The translations under genes and the position numbers were made by a program. From positions 60,362,984 to 60,426,983 of the forward strand of contig NC_088300.1 of the NCBI RefSeq assembly GCF_032854445.1: a stretch of DNA of 64,000 nucleotides, written 5' to 3'. The notes under the pieces are model-generated. The model saw only the letters and a program-made list of their open reading frames with translations. It was not told where the DNA came from and did no database searches. The stretch comes from Liolophura sinensis (lineage: Eukaryota > Mollusca > Polyplacophora > Chitonida > Chitonidae). This document shows, piece after piece, positions 1 to 12,120 of the stretch (positions are counted from its first letter, which is position 1; each line of letters starts with the position of its first letter).

Positions 1-99
1 AGAAACTTGATCCCTTTCTGTTAAAGTTTTAATCTATCGTCCCTTACCACGGCGGCTCAGCTGAGGTTTAAATTCTAATCAGGGGCGATGATGTAGACT

Positions 100-175
100 C
101 CGGTTTCTTTGCCCATAATCCTTACCGATGTCGCATTAGTGAAACGTTCTTGAACACCAATCAAATAAATAAACC
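100..175 (+). repeat. Old SINE 3' remnant just upstream of exon 2 of gene A
   Basis: The stretch keeps CCGGTTTC, CATAATC, ATTAGTGAAA, TTCTTGA and ACACCAATCAAATAAATAAA in the order found in the 3' half of the window's abundant SINE, with about 12 bp of the SINE core missing. It ends about 12 bp before the exon 2 acceptor. Similar remnants sit at the same place in genes B and C. Confidence 0.7.
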
Positions 176-186
176 TATATTTGTAG

Positions 187-3100
187 TATCTTCCTTATAT
201 GGAGGACGCCATATTGCGCATGACAGACACTGACAATAATGGTGCCATCAGTGATAATGAGATTCGAATGTTCCTGGCCACACCGGGTGTCCCCGTGTTC
301 CTCCGAAACGCTCTGACAGAGGACAGTGTACAGGCCGCTGATACAAACCAGGACGGACAACTGGAGAGATACGGTAAGTGTTCATTTATCTTAGACAGTA
401 CGTAACTAAAGTGATATAGAGGTAGACAATTATCTGTTGCTCTCCACATCGGATTTCACGCAACTGACTTGAAATTTGTGCAAGAACTGCTTTCAAACCT
501 CAAAATTTAGGCGGGTGGTGTTATAAGGTATGGCGATTTTGTCTGTCTGTCCGTCCGTTTGTCTGTGCGCCCGTACGTGCCTATGTACGGGAAAACAACT
601 CCAACTGTTTTGCATGTATAGCTTAATTGATGCATGTCGCCCTGGTAACCAGATTGCTAATCTCCCTCCATGTGTACTATATACATGTAGATAAGCATGG
701 TCCCGAGCTACAGCTCTGCAGGTGTTTTGTATAGGTAGTTTTAATTGTTGGTAGATACATAAATACAGAGAAAATGAAATGTGTCATTTTTCCTCGGTGG
801 TTATGGTAACAGATTGCCAATTTCCCTACGTCTGTAATATGTAAATAGCAATGTATTATACTTCGGGCATATATATACCGTTACTCTAATTACGTTTGTT
901 TAGCATTTAAGCAATGCCATGTTGTTAAATGAAAAGAATTGGTTAACATTTTATCAGGTCTATTCACTTTTGAGGTTCCATTAGAAAATTATAGCACATT
1001 AGTGTGTTTAAGTGCACGGCACAGGATATAAAGATTGTTAAACTCGCTTATATTTATTTGCAGAGCTACAGGTCATTTTAATGGGAGCATTTTCTCACAT
1101 AACGTTTCCACCCATTTATGCCATCGTCAATGTTCTGACATTTGAAACCAGACAGATGGTCCAAAGAGGGGAAATAACTGTGCCCCAGGTAAATGTACGA
1201 GTAGCTTTTAAATGAGATACCTGTTTCTAGTGCGCATGACGAGTTTTTGCTCAAGTGGACTATATTAAAGCATTGTAATCATGGGCAGTCAAATACAAGA
1301 CTGGATATTTCGTGGATTTTAAGTGAATCTTTGTGACATTCTTAGATTTTACATGTACTCGAGTAGAGTTTCATGTCGAAAACTTAGAAAAATGCACATA
1401 AAAAATTCATAGCGAGTTAAATACGGCGCTGTCGTCCAAGTCGATCTGTAATGTTGTGGAATTTACTTGCATAATAGATCCAGCGTTTGGTTTATTGCTG
1501 CACCACTCGGAAGAACGTATCTAGCTTATATCTGTTCTGTTGGAATTTTGGTTATTAACTCTTCTACTGATCTATGATTTTATTGGTGTTTATAATGACC
1601 TATTGAAGAATTTCTTTCTTGCGACAATGGTCTTAAGATTGACTAATTCTTGGGTTTTTTTTTTTTTTTTTTTTTTTTTTCATTCATTGAGACTCCAACG
1701 GAAATCGCCCAGACCGCACTTGACGTTCTGGACACCAACGACAACGGCAAGCTAAGCAGAGATGAAGCGGCTGAGTTCTATAGCGTAGTTGCCAGTCAGA
1801 ACTTCTGGGAAGATTTAGTTAATACCGCTACTGCCCTTGACGCTGACAGAGATAACGAGCTAGATCTGCAAGGTACGATTTTGTTATTAAATACACGAAA
1901 GTTACCTCTGATAGGCCTACATGCAGTAAAGAAAAAAGATCACATATTGCATTTAAGGAAGGCCAATTTACACCGCAAAAACAAAGGTTAAGGTTTTTAT
2001 TTCATCCCAAATGAGAGCAAAAAAGCTCCAGCAGTACGACAGAATAACAGTAATGAATTTCGGTGAAAAATGTAATCATTTCTATACGGCCGGACGGCGT
2101 TTATTTTATTTATTAATTTGTTTTGTTTTTTTGTTTTGTTTTTGTTTTTTTGGAGCCCTGGACATACCACTGGGCATTTATTCAGCTCTGCCAAAAGGCT
2201 TGTTCAAGGATTTACCTCCCTTGACGAAAAGGTATCGGTCTATTATCTTAGTATTAAAGCATATGGAAAATATTGTCGTTTACTTGGTCAGTTTGGCAAT
2301 GCACAGAAGCAAATTGCAATGATTTTACAAGAAATTTTACCAGCGGATTAGCCACAGCTGATCACTGTGCTTATTTAAATTCCACCCTTCATCCCAAATG
2401 CTAACAGCATAGGAAAGTTGAAGTGATACCTTCCGTTAAGGGGGAATAATCCATGAAAATGGAAGTAATTTATGTATGACGAAAGGCCGGAATAGCTTCC
2501 ATACATGAGCGAATGTTAAACATTCCGAAGAAACATCACTAAAGCTTTTTGCAAAGTTCTCTTAAAAGGTAATTAATTTGTTTGTAAATGTGATTTTTTT
2601 TTCATTAGGCCTAGATGGTAAACGGTTTTCTTCAACGCTATTAAATCGCTTCGTTAGAGAGTGACTTTAGGTATAACGAACGTAGGGTAAGAAATATTAT
2701 ATTTTACTCGGAAAATACAATTTAATATTTATCTGCGAAATATAAAGATTTTTATAAATCATCAGCCATCTTTTGGAAATCTCACCTCCACTGCGCCATA
2801 TCATTTTATAAAAATATCTCAGTAAAGTGACCAACTCTATCTCACACTGATTAAGAAATAAGAAGACAATAATACAACTTCGCCAAAACATGAGTATTAT
2901 TATTTTATGGAGATAATCAGATAATAGGTCCAGTGCATCCTCATTTATTGATTTTATTCATTTATTTGATTGGTGTTTTACGCCGTACTCAAGAATATTT
3001 CACTTATACGACGGCGGCCAGCATTATGGTGGGAGGATACCGGGCAAAGCCAGCGGGGAAACGCACGAGCATCCGCAGGTTACTGGAATACCTTCCCACG

Positions 3101-5590
3101 TACGCCTGGAGAGGAAGCCAGCATGAGCTAGACTTGAACTCACCTCGACCGCACCGGTGAGAGGTTCCTGGGTCCAACTGAGCCACGGAAGCCCCCTATC
3201 AGTTCTCCTGCCTAATATGATAAAAATGTGATAAATATAAAGATAGACCTATATACATGTATCCGAACAGAGGGGTTAATCCATTATTAGTAAGTGTTTG
3301 CTAGACACGAGTCAAAAATAGATGAATACGTCAAATCAGTTTTGTCAGCTTGATCCCCGTTTCCTTAATATAAAACAAAGGTGTAGGAATAGTAAGCCTT
3401 ATTCGCTTACTTTCGCTTTAGTGAAATGCTTTTGAGAATGATGTAAACTATTGTTAATGTTACTAAGTGGGTTTAAGTTACATTGTGATGTGATCAATAT
3501 AAATCAAGTTTGACTTTGATATGAGGGATGCATATAAACTACGGGGCAAAAGAAACGTATAACTTTTAAATGCAGTTTTTTCTATGGAAAAATAAGTTGA
3601 ATAAGTTTGAACGTTGTGCGAATACGTTTGCACATAAGCACCCTGTGTACACGTCACTTTTTAACGAGATTCATTGAAATTGGTCTAAGACATCATGAAA
3701 AATCGGAAGAACAGAGTTTCGGGCCCTGCTGAAAATTCTCGATAATGACCGCCGTATAAATACCGATGTAGCACATGGTAAGGGTGCAATACCATAAAAA
3801 ACATCTAAGAGATGCCGAGACTCACACAAGCAGAACGTGATAGAGCCACTGGTATGGCCGACATGGGGGCCAGCCAACACCACATTGCCAGAATATTCAA
3901 TTGCAGTCAAGCCACCATCAGCTGACTGTTGGGTCGTTACTGCCTAACAGGCAGGACACAAGATCGTCCAAGATCGGGCAGGCCAAGTGTTACAGCGCCT
4001 GGTGAAGACCGGTACATCCGCACAATCCACCTGCGTAACCGGTTTGTGACGGCGACGTCAACGGCGGAAACGGCACTGGGACACCCCATCAGCAGACGCA
4101 CAGTCTTACGACGACTCCGCGTGAGTGGTATCAGAGCCTATCGCCCCTTCCGTGGAATGGCATTGGCTCCTCTACACCGTCAAAACAGGCTGCGTTGGGC
4201 AAGAGTTGTACGTCGATGGCAGCGACGAGACTGGGAAAGGGTGCTGTTCACTGATGAAAGCCGATATAACCTCTTCAGAAATGATGGTCGAATTCGTGTG
4301 TATCGACGCAGGGGAGAGCGATTGGCACAAAACTGCATTCAGAATGTCCACCATTTTGGTGCTGGTGGGGTGCTTGTATGGGGCGGAATTCGTGGGCAGG
4401 TGAGAACAAGATTGGTCATCATCCAGGGAAATCTGACTGGCCAAAGATACCGAGATGAAATATTGGAACCTGTGGTGGTGCCATTCGTGCATCAACAGCA
4501 AAGGGGTATCCTTTTGCAGCAGGACAATGCACGACCTCATACCGCCAGAGTTGTACTAAATTATCTGGACACCGTTGATGTCAACGTACTGCCTTGGCCA
4601 GCACGATCGCCAGACATGAATCCCTTAGAGCATCAGTGGGATCATCTTGATCGACGTCTGAGACAACGCGTCCCTCCCCACAAAACAGGCAACAGCTCGA
4701 ACAGGCTTTATTTGAGGAGTGGGACAGAATTCCTGATGACGTCATCCGGCGGCTGACGACTTCCATGAGGAGACGTATTTTGGCTTTAATTGATGCAATG
4801 GGTGCTCACACAAGCTACTAACGATCTGTCATATGACATGATAGGACATTAGGTACACCTTTTTAAGGGAGTCCCTTTATTTGCATTTGTGTAATTTTTC
4901 AGATTTACCCCATGCCTTGTTTACTCGGCCTGACAGCAGGTGTAATATCCATTTGGCTTTGAATTTTTGAACAGAACTTGGAAAATTGTTTATTGCAATA
5001 TAATGCTTATCATGTTGATACTGTCTGTCTTTCTTTCTCTTTCTTGTGGTGCTGAACAAGGTTATACGTTTCTTTTGCCCGGTAGTTTATATATGTGCAT
5101 TGGCAAATATAGCTACAACACAGTTCTGTCTTATCGCCAGTCAGTGTGTGCTGACAGCAGTATTACATTGATGTTGCACGATCTACATACACCACATGCG
5201 TAACTCCCGTTTTAAAAATTATTTTATTATTCGCTTATATGAAACTGATTTAAGTAGGCGCGGGTCTTTTGTTTATGAAAAAGGATCTGGAACCAACTGC
5301 AGCTCCAGTCAAAATTCGTTGGACTTGGGATTTAATCAGGGCAGCCATATCAGTGAAACTTAGAGTACGACCATGACTAAAGTAAACATCAATCAAATAG
5401 ATTAATGGATTTCAAATATTTCCAGTGATATATTATATTGTATTCATCAAACTCTGTATCTGTTGCAGAAATTATCGCAGTGTACGAGGCACAAGTGGAG
5501 AGGTACGGACCCTTGAATGTGATGCAGCTTATCTTCTATGGACGACTGAGATCTATCTTGGGGCCAGTATCACTCGACATCCGCCAGTGA
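187..5590 (+). CDS. Secreted four-EF-hand protein, paralogue A (exons 2-5; exon 1 lies before the window)
   Basis: Exons are 187-373, 1064-1188, 1692-1872 and 5469-5590 (stop TGA 5588-5590). All have AG/GT borders and join in one open frame of 204 codons. The protein is inferred to bind Ca2+ in the secretory pathway or outside the cell, because paralogues B-D begin with a signal-peptide exon. Four canonical 12-residue EF loops are visible: DTDNNGAISDNE, DTNQDGQLERYE, DTNDNGKLSRDE and DADRDNELDLQE (the last has Asn instead of Gly at position 6). The final Glu of loops 2 and 4 is encoded across an intron (G|AG and G|AA). The helical exon 3 carries the family motif FETRQMVQRGEI, and exon 5 has YGRLRSILG. 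Intron 4 (3.6 kb) holds a SINE and a dead Tc1 element. A LINE begins about 20 bp after the stop. I recognise the EF-hand architecture but no named family; a role in a calcified matrix is only a guess. Confidence 0.85.
374..1063. other. Intron 2 of gene A
   Basis: No coding signal or recognised repeat in this 690-bp intron. It has a consensus-like donor (GTAAGT) and a TTTGCAG acceptor. Confidence 0.6.
1655..1680. repeat. Poly-T tract before exon 4 of gene A
   Basis: An uninterrupted run of about 26 T ends about 11 bp before the TTGAG acceptor of exon 4. It serves as an extreme polypyrimidine tract, and its length is likely to be polymorphic or misassembled. Confidence 0.8.
2956..3195 (-). mobile_element. 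tRNA-derived SINE, near full length
   Basis: Read on the minus strand it runs from the tRNA-like head (GGCTTCCGTGGCTCAGTTGG) through the body to the tail near 2956. Plus-strand marks are TTTATTTGATTGGTGTTTTA and GCCGTACTCAAGAATATTTC. The reading frames over it are SINE sequence, not genes. It lies in intron 4 of gene A. The head has a short deletion compared with the copies at 17606 and 57182. Confidence 0.85.
3533..5091 (+). mobile_element. Tc1/mariner transposon, inactivated
   Basis: Both ends carry the same inverted terminal sequence: left GGGCAAAAGAAACGTATAAC at 3544-3563, and its reverse complement at about 5061-5081. The match extends outward through TATAAACTAC. TA dinucleotides adjoin both ends, as expected for TA target duplication, although the exact outer border is ambiguous (3533 or 3542 on the left). 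The single gene inside is a Tc1-type transposase broken twice. The element sits in intron 4 of gene A in the same orientation as the host gene. Confidence 0.88.
3812..4821 (+). pseudogene. Tc1-like DD34E transposase, one stop and one frameshift
   Basis: The natural start ATG at 3812 opens with the N-terminal helix-turn-helix region (MPRLTQAERDRA, then GASQHHIARIF). An in-frame TGA at 3923-3925 interrupts it, and the same frame continues straight on with GRTQDRPRSGRP. The catalytic triad is visible: D in FTDESRYNL, D in LQQDNARPHTA and E in SPDMNPLEHQWD. At the C-run 4676-4679 one base appears lost. The expected C-terminus (RRRILALIDAMGAHTSY, then TAA 4819-4821) continues in the neighbouring frame. 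The restored length would be about 335 residues, normal for Tc1 transposases. The catalytic core is intact in sequence but no single reading frame covers the protein, so it is non-autonomous. Confidence 0.9.
5300..5405 (+). repeat. Degraded SINE 3' remnant upstream of exon 5 of gene A
   Basis: The stretch CATATCAGTGAAACTTAGAG followed by ACATCAATCAAATAGATTAA resembles the end of the common SINE. It is heavily diverged. Confidence 0.4.
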
Positions 5591-5610
5591 TTGAGGTTGT
5601 AATTGTAAGT

Positions 5611-8160
5611 CTTTATTTGTTTATTGAGGATTTCCCACAGCTCTATAGCCACGAGTGGATCTCCTCAACAATAAAATCAACGTATATACATAAAATAACA
5701 TAGACAACAAAGAGAACAAATGACATGTACATGTACAGAATAAAGTGATGGGAACAAAGAAAGATCAAAATCCAATCATTTTAATGCTGGGCTTGAATGG
5801 TGAATCTATTGGACATGATTATAAAATTATGTACAGATTTTAAGATCAATTGATTATTATTCACGCTTAGTTCAGGTGAGCCAAATAAGAGTATGGTACA
5901 AATGTTTTAGAACAACTAGTCAAATATACAGTAGGGTGAACTCCAGGAGATATAATTCTAAAGATACTTTTTAGCATGTGCTTTGTATGAGTGGCATAGT
6001 CAGGGCAGTCAAGGAAATAATGAGATGCATTTTCACATTTATGTTTACATTTACTACATGACTGACCGTCGATAGTGTTATATTTAAAGGGGTCACCGTG
6101 AAGAGCGCTCAGTCCCATTCTCATTCTACAGAGAACAATTGAGGGAAAGATGAATTATACACAGATGTTAGATCACGGTTAATACTGTCTTGAGAGTACA
6201 AAAAGTTCTTAATTTTTTCCAATGAAGAGTTTTGGATATGAACAGGCAATGAATTTCATTCTTTGGTAGTCTTGGCAAAGAAGGAAGAAGAGAAAATCTG
6301 AATTCGGCATTTAAATAATCGAAAGTGATGTCTATATCTAAGATTGTAGGCATTTGTTTCGCTGTTATACCTTTGAGTTGGTAAGGTCTTTAGGTATGAA
6401 GGAGAGAGCCCATTGACGATTTTATGATAAAACAGAATGCGCTTGGATCTACGCCGACTGTATAAGGGTTCCCATTTTAGTTCATTTAAAAGAGATTGAT
6501 ATAAAGTTCGACGTAAGCCCTCTGTACTTAACAATGCTGCTCGGCGTTGGACATTTTCCAATGAGTTGGATATTAAAACGCTGCAGTTGTCAAATAGAAA
6601 ATCTCCGCATTCAATAGAAGACCAAGCCAAAGTACAGTGTGATCATACACTTTCTAGTTCACCTGTTCACCTGGCTCCACTAGTCATATCCATATTACTT
6701 TTCTTAACTATAGCTCTTACATGCTCATTCCATTTACCATAGTGTTGCAGAATAATTCAGAGATATTTATGGGGCTGAACGCTCTTCACATCTACGTCAT
6801 CTAAATACAATCTCGGATGTGAGGGACTATTTTTCAATGATATTAAGAGATAAAAAGTTTTTGTAGCATTACATGAAACAAGCCATTGACTCGTTCAGTT
6901 GGACAGAAAATCACGATTAAGTTTAGCCTCAGATGTTGCTAAATCTAAAATTTCTGCAAATATCTTAATATTACATTCAATATTCCTACTGACAAAAATT
7001 AAGAAGAGAAGTGGACCCAATACAGAGCCTTGTGGGACACGAGCATATATTGGATAAGTTTCGGACTCTTTGCCGTTCAGGCCTTCTGTCACACAAATAA
7101 TCTTTTAACGACGCAAGTAGAGGATCTTCAATACCCAAATGCTCTAACTTAAACAGGAGACCATCATGCCAGACTTTATCAAATACCTTACTGACATCTA
7201 AAAATAATAAACGGGTGTCATTTCCATTGTCGAGACTTTTGTATATGTCATGAACAATTTTTGTAAGCTGGTATACAGTCGAATCCCCACGTTTATATCC
7301 AGTTTCTGTGGTATAGAAAGATTATTTGACATACAATACTCACACAGATGTTATACACGACCTTCTCCAAGACCTTAGAAAGAGAGGGTTGATCGATAAT
7401 TAGAAACGCCATGTCTATCTCCTTTTTTAAATACAGAGCAGACTTGAGAGACTGCTGCTGGAAAGACAGCTGTCTGTAAGGAATAATTAAAAAGATTCGT
7501 TAGGGAAACTGCAATACAATCAGCAGGATTTTTAAGCATGGAATTGTTTATACCATCAGTACCTGAGGCTTCCCGTGTATTCAGAATCTCAAGGAAATGT
7601 TTAATCTCATTTTCACAGGCCTGTTTACAACTGAGACGTGATTCTGTAACATACATAAAAGGTGGTAAGACAGGTACTGTGTGGTTAGGGGCCGACTGAG
7701 ATGCGAAAAATTTACAGAATTCATTCGCCTTTTCAGCGTGATTTGACACGTTTTTGCCATTGACAGCAAGAGGAGGAACAGGCGGTTTTGCTTTCGATCC
7801 TAGTAGAGATTTCATTATCGACCAGTATGATGCAATCAGCACTCTTTTATTATGCTGTTCCACCTTTATCCATAACATCTCACTGACATTCCCTATATCC
7901 TTACGTCTAGTAATATTAAGAGATTCCTTGCAGTAAATTGTCAACCCTCCTCCGTACCCACCGTGCAATACCCACCACGATTAACAGTATCATCAGGAAT
8001 ATCACCACTAAGCCAGGTTTCGCTCACTCATATAACATCATAATTATATTCCATTGATAATAGTGGACATTTCGTCTAACTTAAAATAAGACGACAGCTG
8101 ATCATCACCTTGGGTCAATAAACTCCGGGCATTAAAATGACAAATAATATAAATTGTGCT
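5611..8160 (-). mobile_element. Non-LTR retrotransposon (LINE), degenerate, antisense to gene A
   Basis: Read on the minus strand, an endonuclease remnant comes first (ICHFNARSL near 8150, then VSETWLSGDIPDDTV, GGLTIYCKESLN). After an internal loss come the pre-reverse-transcriptase and RT regions (FDKVWHDGLLFKLEHLGI near 7180-7120, VPQGSVLGPLLFLIFV near 7040). A thumb-like region follows (ENVQRRAALL, YNLRYRHHFRLFKC), then a zinc-knuckle-like C-terminus (CSKCKHKCENASHYFLDCPD near 6050). The 3' end near 5611 is an A-rich tail (AATAAACAAATAAAG on the minus strand). Stops and shifts split it into at least four pieces. The RT box that should read F-A-D-D is reduced to IKIFAE, so it cannot be active. 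It is CR1/L2/Jockey-like; I cannot assign the clade further. Confidence 0.85.
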
Positions 8161-10940
8161 GATCTGGGGGTCCCGGGTGTCTATGTACGTCACCACACCT
8201 CATTAAGATTGCCATATATATAACTAATGAGAAATGCAGATTACATAATGTACTCAGAACAGAAAAATAAATATACCAGTAAGGGATTCAGTTCACAGGA
8301 ATATAATTCGCAAGTTTTCAAATAATGTAAATAATTTTCGAAGATGTATACTCACACATATAACATATATAATTATGCCATGCACCAGTTGCCACTCTGT
8401 ACTGACTTATGTTATCCATGATGTACCGGTAATAAACAAAGAGATAGCGAGTGAAAGCACATGCACTAAAACCTTCACGTAAATACCCAGTTCCTCAGAC
8501 AAACACATAATGAACTTTTTCATGATTATTAAATGTATCTGTAACTGTTTATCCAAAATACCATTATTTCTTGACGAAATTAACCGATATGATCCAACTG
8601 ATTGTTCCCTTACAAAACAAAGTAACACAAAATAAGAACATAATACTATACAGAGCATGAGTTAGGTGAATACCTAAAGTATGGCATAACAAAGGGAGGA
8701 TTAATTTACTATGAGGATGTAAAATCAAATTAAATTAGACCATCAATTCCTGCGGAGAGAACCTAGAGAGAAGAAACTCATCTTCATCCAAAGTTGATAA
8801 AAGAGATTGATAAATATGACAGGTGTAGTATTTACATTCAGTTTAGATGATCCTGACATGAAGACACATTAAGATGCCTGCCTGACGCCGGAGCTTTCTA
8901 CCAAAAGAGTGATCCATTTTAAAGTTCACTGGTCAAATTGGGCACGATTATATAATATAATAACAAATATTATATTGAGCAGTATATACCCAGAGCAAGG
9001 TTCCCAAATAGATTTTTTGTTTAGCTTTTGCACTACAAAAGTCATACGGAAAGTATATTTAAACTTTTTTAAAAAATCGACAGAGATTGGTAAGTGCACA
9101 GTAATTATGTGTACACCATGTGATCCAAGCAACCATGCCACAGCAGTGGCAAATCGTATAAGTCAAGCAAAAAATTTGTGATATACATGTATGTTCATTT
9201 GCAACAAATGAAAAACCTGTATGCCAAATGGCTTGTGGACCCAATTAATGTTCCATAAGTGACAGTGTTAACGTTTAGTGCTGTAACTCTAACCCAAAAA
9301 TTCTATGACCAATAAGCATTGGCGCCTACCTTGCCCAACATGTGAGAAAATAGCCGTAAAAATCTTGACATACTCTGGCTGTCAAAATAGGTACCTGCTT
9401 ATGCTAGCAACTACATGGGAGGTTACCTAGCGACATCATTCGGAGTCTCATCACTACCTTGTACCATCTCGCCAAGAATTTCAAACTTCTTGGCGCAAGG
9501 ATGTGACACTGTATACCGATAATAAATGACTACTTCACTGAGTATAACAATAACACAATTGTCACAGAGATGAGAATGGGTGGCCAGAAAATCTCGGCTG
9601 CGACTCATCACAATGCTAATGTCAGACACGGTGCTTTTGTGGTTGCTCTGCTGCTGAAACCTTTATACTTCCACCATTTTCGGAGCCATTGTTGTAGAAG
9701 TCCGGTCTATGGCGTTCCTGTGGAAGTTTATGTGTTCTGACATGAAGTTTTTCGGGAATAAGCTGCCTTCCACCAAGAGACACATCTATATGTTGGTCAC
9801 ATGTAGCAAAGTTTGTCAGTTACTTGTAAAAGTCTTATGGTTTACTCCGGCCAATCCGGTTTGCTCCACAGGTGAAAATGACCACTGCAAAAAAAACTTT
9901 TGAATCTAGGAGTCGAAAAAGCACTCTATACCATCCGTCAACCATAGTTGACGTTCCGGGTAAATAATCGCAAGATCAGTTTCCAAAAGAACTGAGGAAC
10001 TGAGAAAGTCGTGATATTAGTACGAAATCAGCAAAGACTGATGCCAAGAGAAGCAGGCAAGAGTTTTTAGTGATGATAGAAAGACGCAAAGATTGTTCTA
10101 AGGTACAAACAATGAGAAAAGACGCAAATAATGTTCTAGGGCACAAACAAAGAGATAAATTGTCGATAATCACAATATCTCATTGTGCTTTGATTGCAAC
10201 TGATCATTTATACAACGTGGCGATCAAATTCAGCACAATGAATACACGACCTTCAGCCCCAGGTTATGTGGAATTAGACACTGTTATGAAGCAGAGCCCC
10301 TGAGATCCTAAACACAACGTTCATATTTACTTACAACAGCATTAACTACGTACTTATTTCTAAAAATTTCAGAAACTTAGAGCGAAGCCGTTTGGTGGAA
10401 TATCCTTTACACATGTATTAGTGGGTACAGTAATAACTTGTGATGTTGAATGAAATCATCACAACAAGTGCTACAAAGCGAGATATTTACACGCCATATG
10501 CAGAGCCCTTTGGTATAATACTGTCCAAGTAAGGATAATTTACGATGTCAAAATTGAAACGATCCAGGTAAGACGTATCTGGGGTCTGGAGATTTCATGT
10601 GAGATTATGCATCGATATACGGTCCGGTGAATCGAGTTATCAGATCGAGTCTGATAAAGTTTACTCTTTAACAACGATCGCATTCATACGAGAACAGGTA
10701 TAGGTCTGCCAAAAGGGGGTGGGGTGTGGGGAGGTTCCCATTTGTATCCATCGGAACTAACTATATACTGTCGATAAATTGCCTCCCCGAATTTCACACA
10801 AATGTTATTAATATGAAATTCAAGCAACGCTATGAACAACAACGGGACAAACATCCCGTGAATGCCAACACCTGTGTGTCGTGGAACTGAAGACGGCTTT
10901 GTTGCCTTTGACGTTAATCGACTGGTGACCGCTTTTACGT
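8161..10940. other. Intergenic, no supported gene
   Basis: AT-rich spacer between the LINE and the repeat-bearing SINE. Open frames are short, lack family motifs and have no consistent splice signals. Nothing recognised. Confidence 0.5.
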
Positions 10941-11388
10941 TTTTATTTATTTGATTGGTGTTTTACTCCTTTCTCAAGAATACTTCACTTAAACGTCGGA
11001 TACCACCATTATGATATGAGAAAACCTGACAGAGCGCGGGTAAACCCCTCACGACCATGCGTAGGGGGTTTACATATTGACATATTGCAAATGACATCAC
11101 TGCATTGTTTACATTATTGGGCTAAGGTAATGCATGGTGCTCCTGTATGTGACCGTGGTGCGTTTTGAGCTGGTACATGTATGGGATGTGAACGTGGTGC
11201 GTTTTGAGCTGGTAAATGTATGGGATGTGAACGTGGTGCGTTTTGAGCTGGTACATGTATGGGATGTGAACGTGGTGCGTTTTGAGCTGGTACATGTATG
11301 GGATGTGAATGTGGTGCGTTTTGAGCTGGTACATGTATGGGATGTGAACGTGGTGCGCAGGCGTGCTAAACCCCTCGGCCACGGAGGC
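10941..11388 (-). mobile_element. SINE split by a tandem array
   Basis: The minus-strand SINE tail and core are readable at 10941-11066 (TTTATTTATTTGATTGGTGT, then TCAAGAATACTTCACTTAAA). The tRNA-like head reappears at 11360-11388 (reverse complement of GCCTCCGTGGCCGAGGGG). Between them lies a 39-bp tandem repeat instead of the usual SINE body. Confidence 0.6.
11123..11360. repeat. 39-bp tandem repeat, about 5.5 copies
   Basis: The unit contains CGTTTTGAGCTGGTACATGT followed by ATGGGATGTGAACGTGGTG. Unit starts are at 11161, 11200, 11239, 11278 and 11317, exactly 39 bp apart. Because 39 is divisible by three, open frames appear on both strands. These are repeat artefacts. Confidence 0.92.
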
Positions 11389-11911
11389 TGCTGGACACTT
11401 TGAGGACAGTGCAGGCAACATGGCCAACCGATCTGAGGGCTCGGTATATGTAATTCTGTACTATACAGGACAAACATGAACTGCCAAACCACATAAACGT
11501 GATGGGGACGTCTAATAATCCAAAGGGAACGCATCTGACCAGAACCAACTTCCATTCGCAAACTTACGCGATTATCCTTTCACTACATGTACATGTGTCT
11601 TCATGTGCAACCACTGTTTACAAAGACGTGAATTTTTCTTGAGGTCTAGAATATTGAAAACTCTTTTTTTTAATCTTGAGCGTTTAGACAATGTGCGATT
11701 AGTTGTCAGGCAATTTGTCAAAAGCTCACGGTTATCACTTTTCTTCGTGTTTCTTATAACTAGTCATAACGCTTCCAAGTTGCGGTTTTTATCTTTGTAT
11801 CAGGGACAGTAAAAGCATATCGAATTTGTTCCGAGCATAACCATTAAGCTTCTACAACAACTTGTATTTACATGCCTGATTATCAAACACATATATGCAT
11901 ATCTGTCTAAA

Positions 11912-12120
11912 TTTATACGGGGTTGACATTAAACATTGTTTGAAACCGTTTTGCCGGTTAAAGGTCAGGCTAATTTTCGAGAAATAAATCACAAGAGTGA
12001 ATGTATGAGCTTAAAACCAGATGTTCCCATCGAGAAGGACGGTGTGAATATTCCGTGCTGCGAATTTAAGTTTTCTATATTTTGATTCTTGATGCCTGCT
12101 TCGTGCGATAACTTAAATTG
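11912..12120 (+). promoter_or_regulatory. Putative promoter and non-coding first exon of gene B
   Basis: This block matches 21649-21866 (upstream of C) and, less closely, 33077-33279 (upstream of D). Shared landmarks are TTATACGGGGTTGACATT, CATTGTTTGAAA, CGAGAAGG..GTGTGAA, TTTTGATT and a final AACTTAAATTG followed by the donor GTGAGTAT at 12121. The coding exon of B starts with a TTTTGCAG acceptor 13 bp before its ATG, so a 5' UTR intron of about 3.4 kb is inferred. The transcription start is not visible; the exon may begin anywhere within the block. Confidence 0.6.

Noticed and set aside
11109-11561. 150- and 101-codon minus frames and an 89-codon plus frame
   Set aside because: They are produced by the 39-bp tandem repeat, also divisible by three, and SINE sequence.
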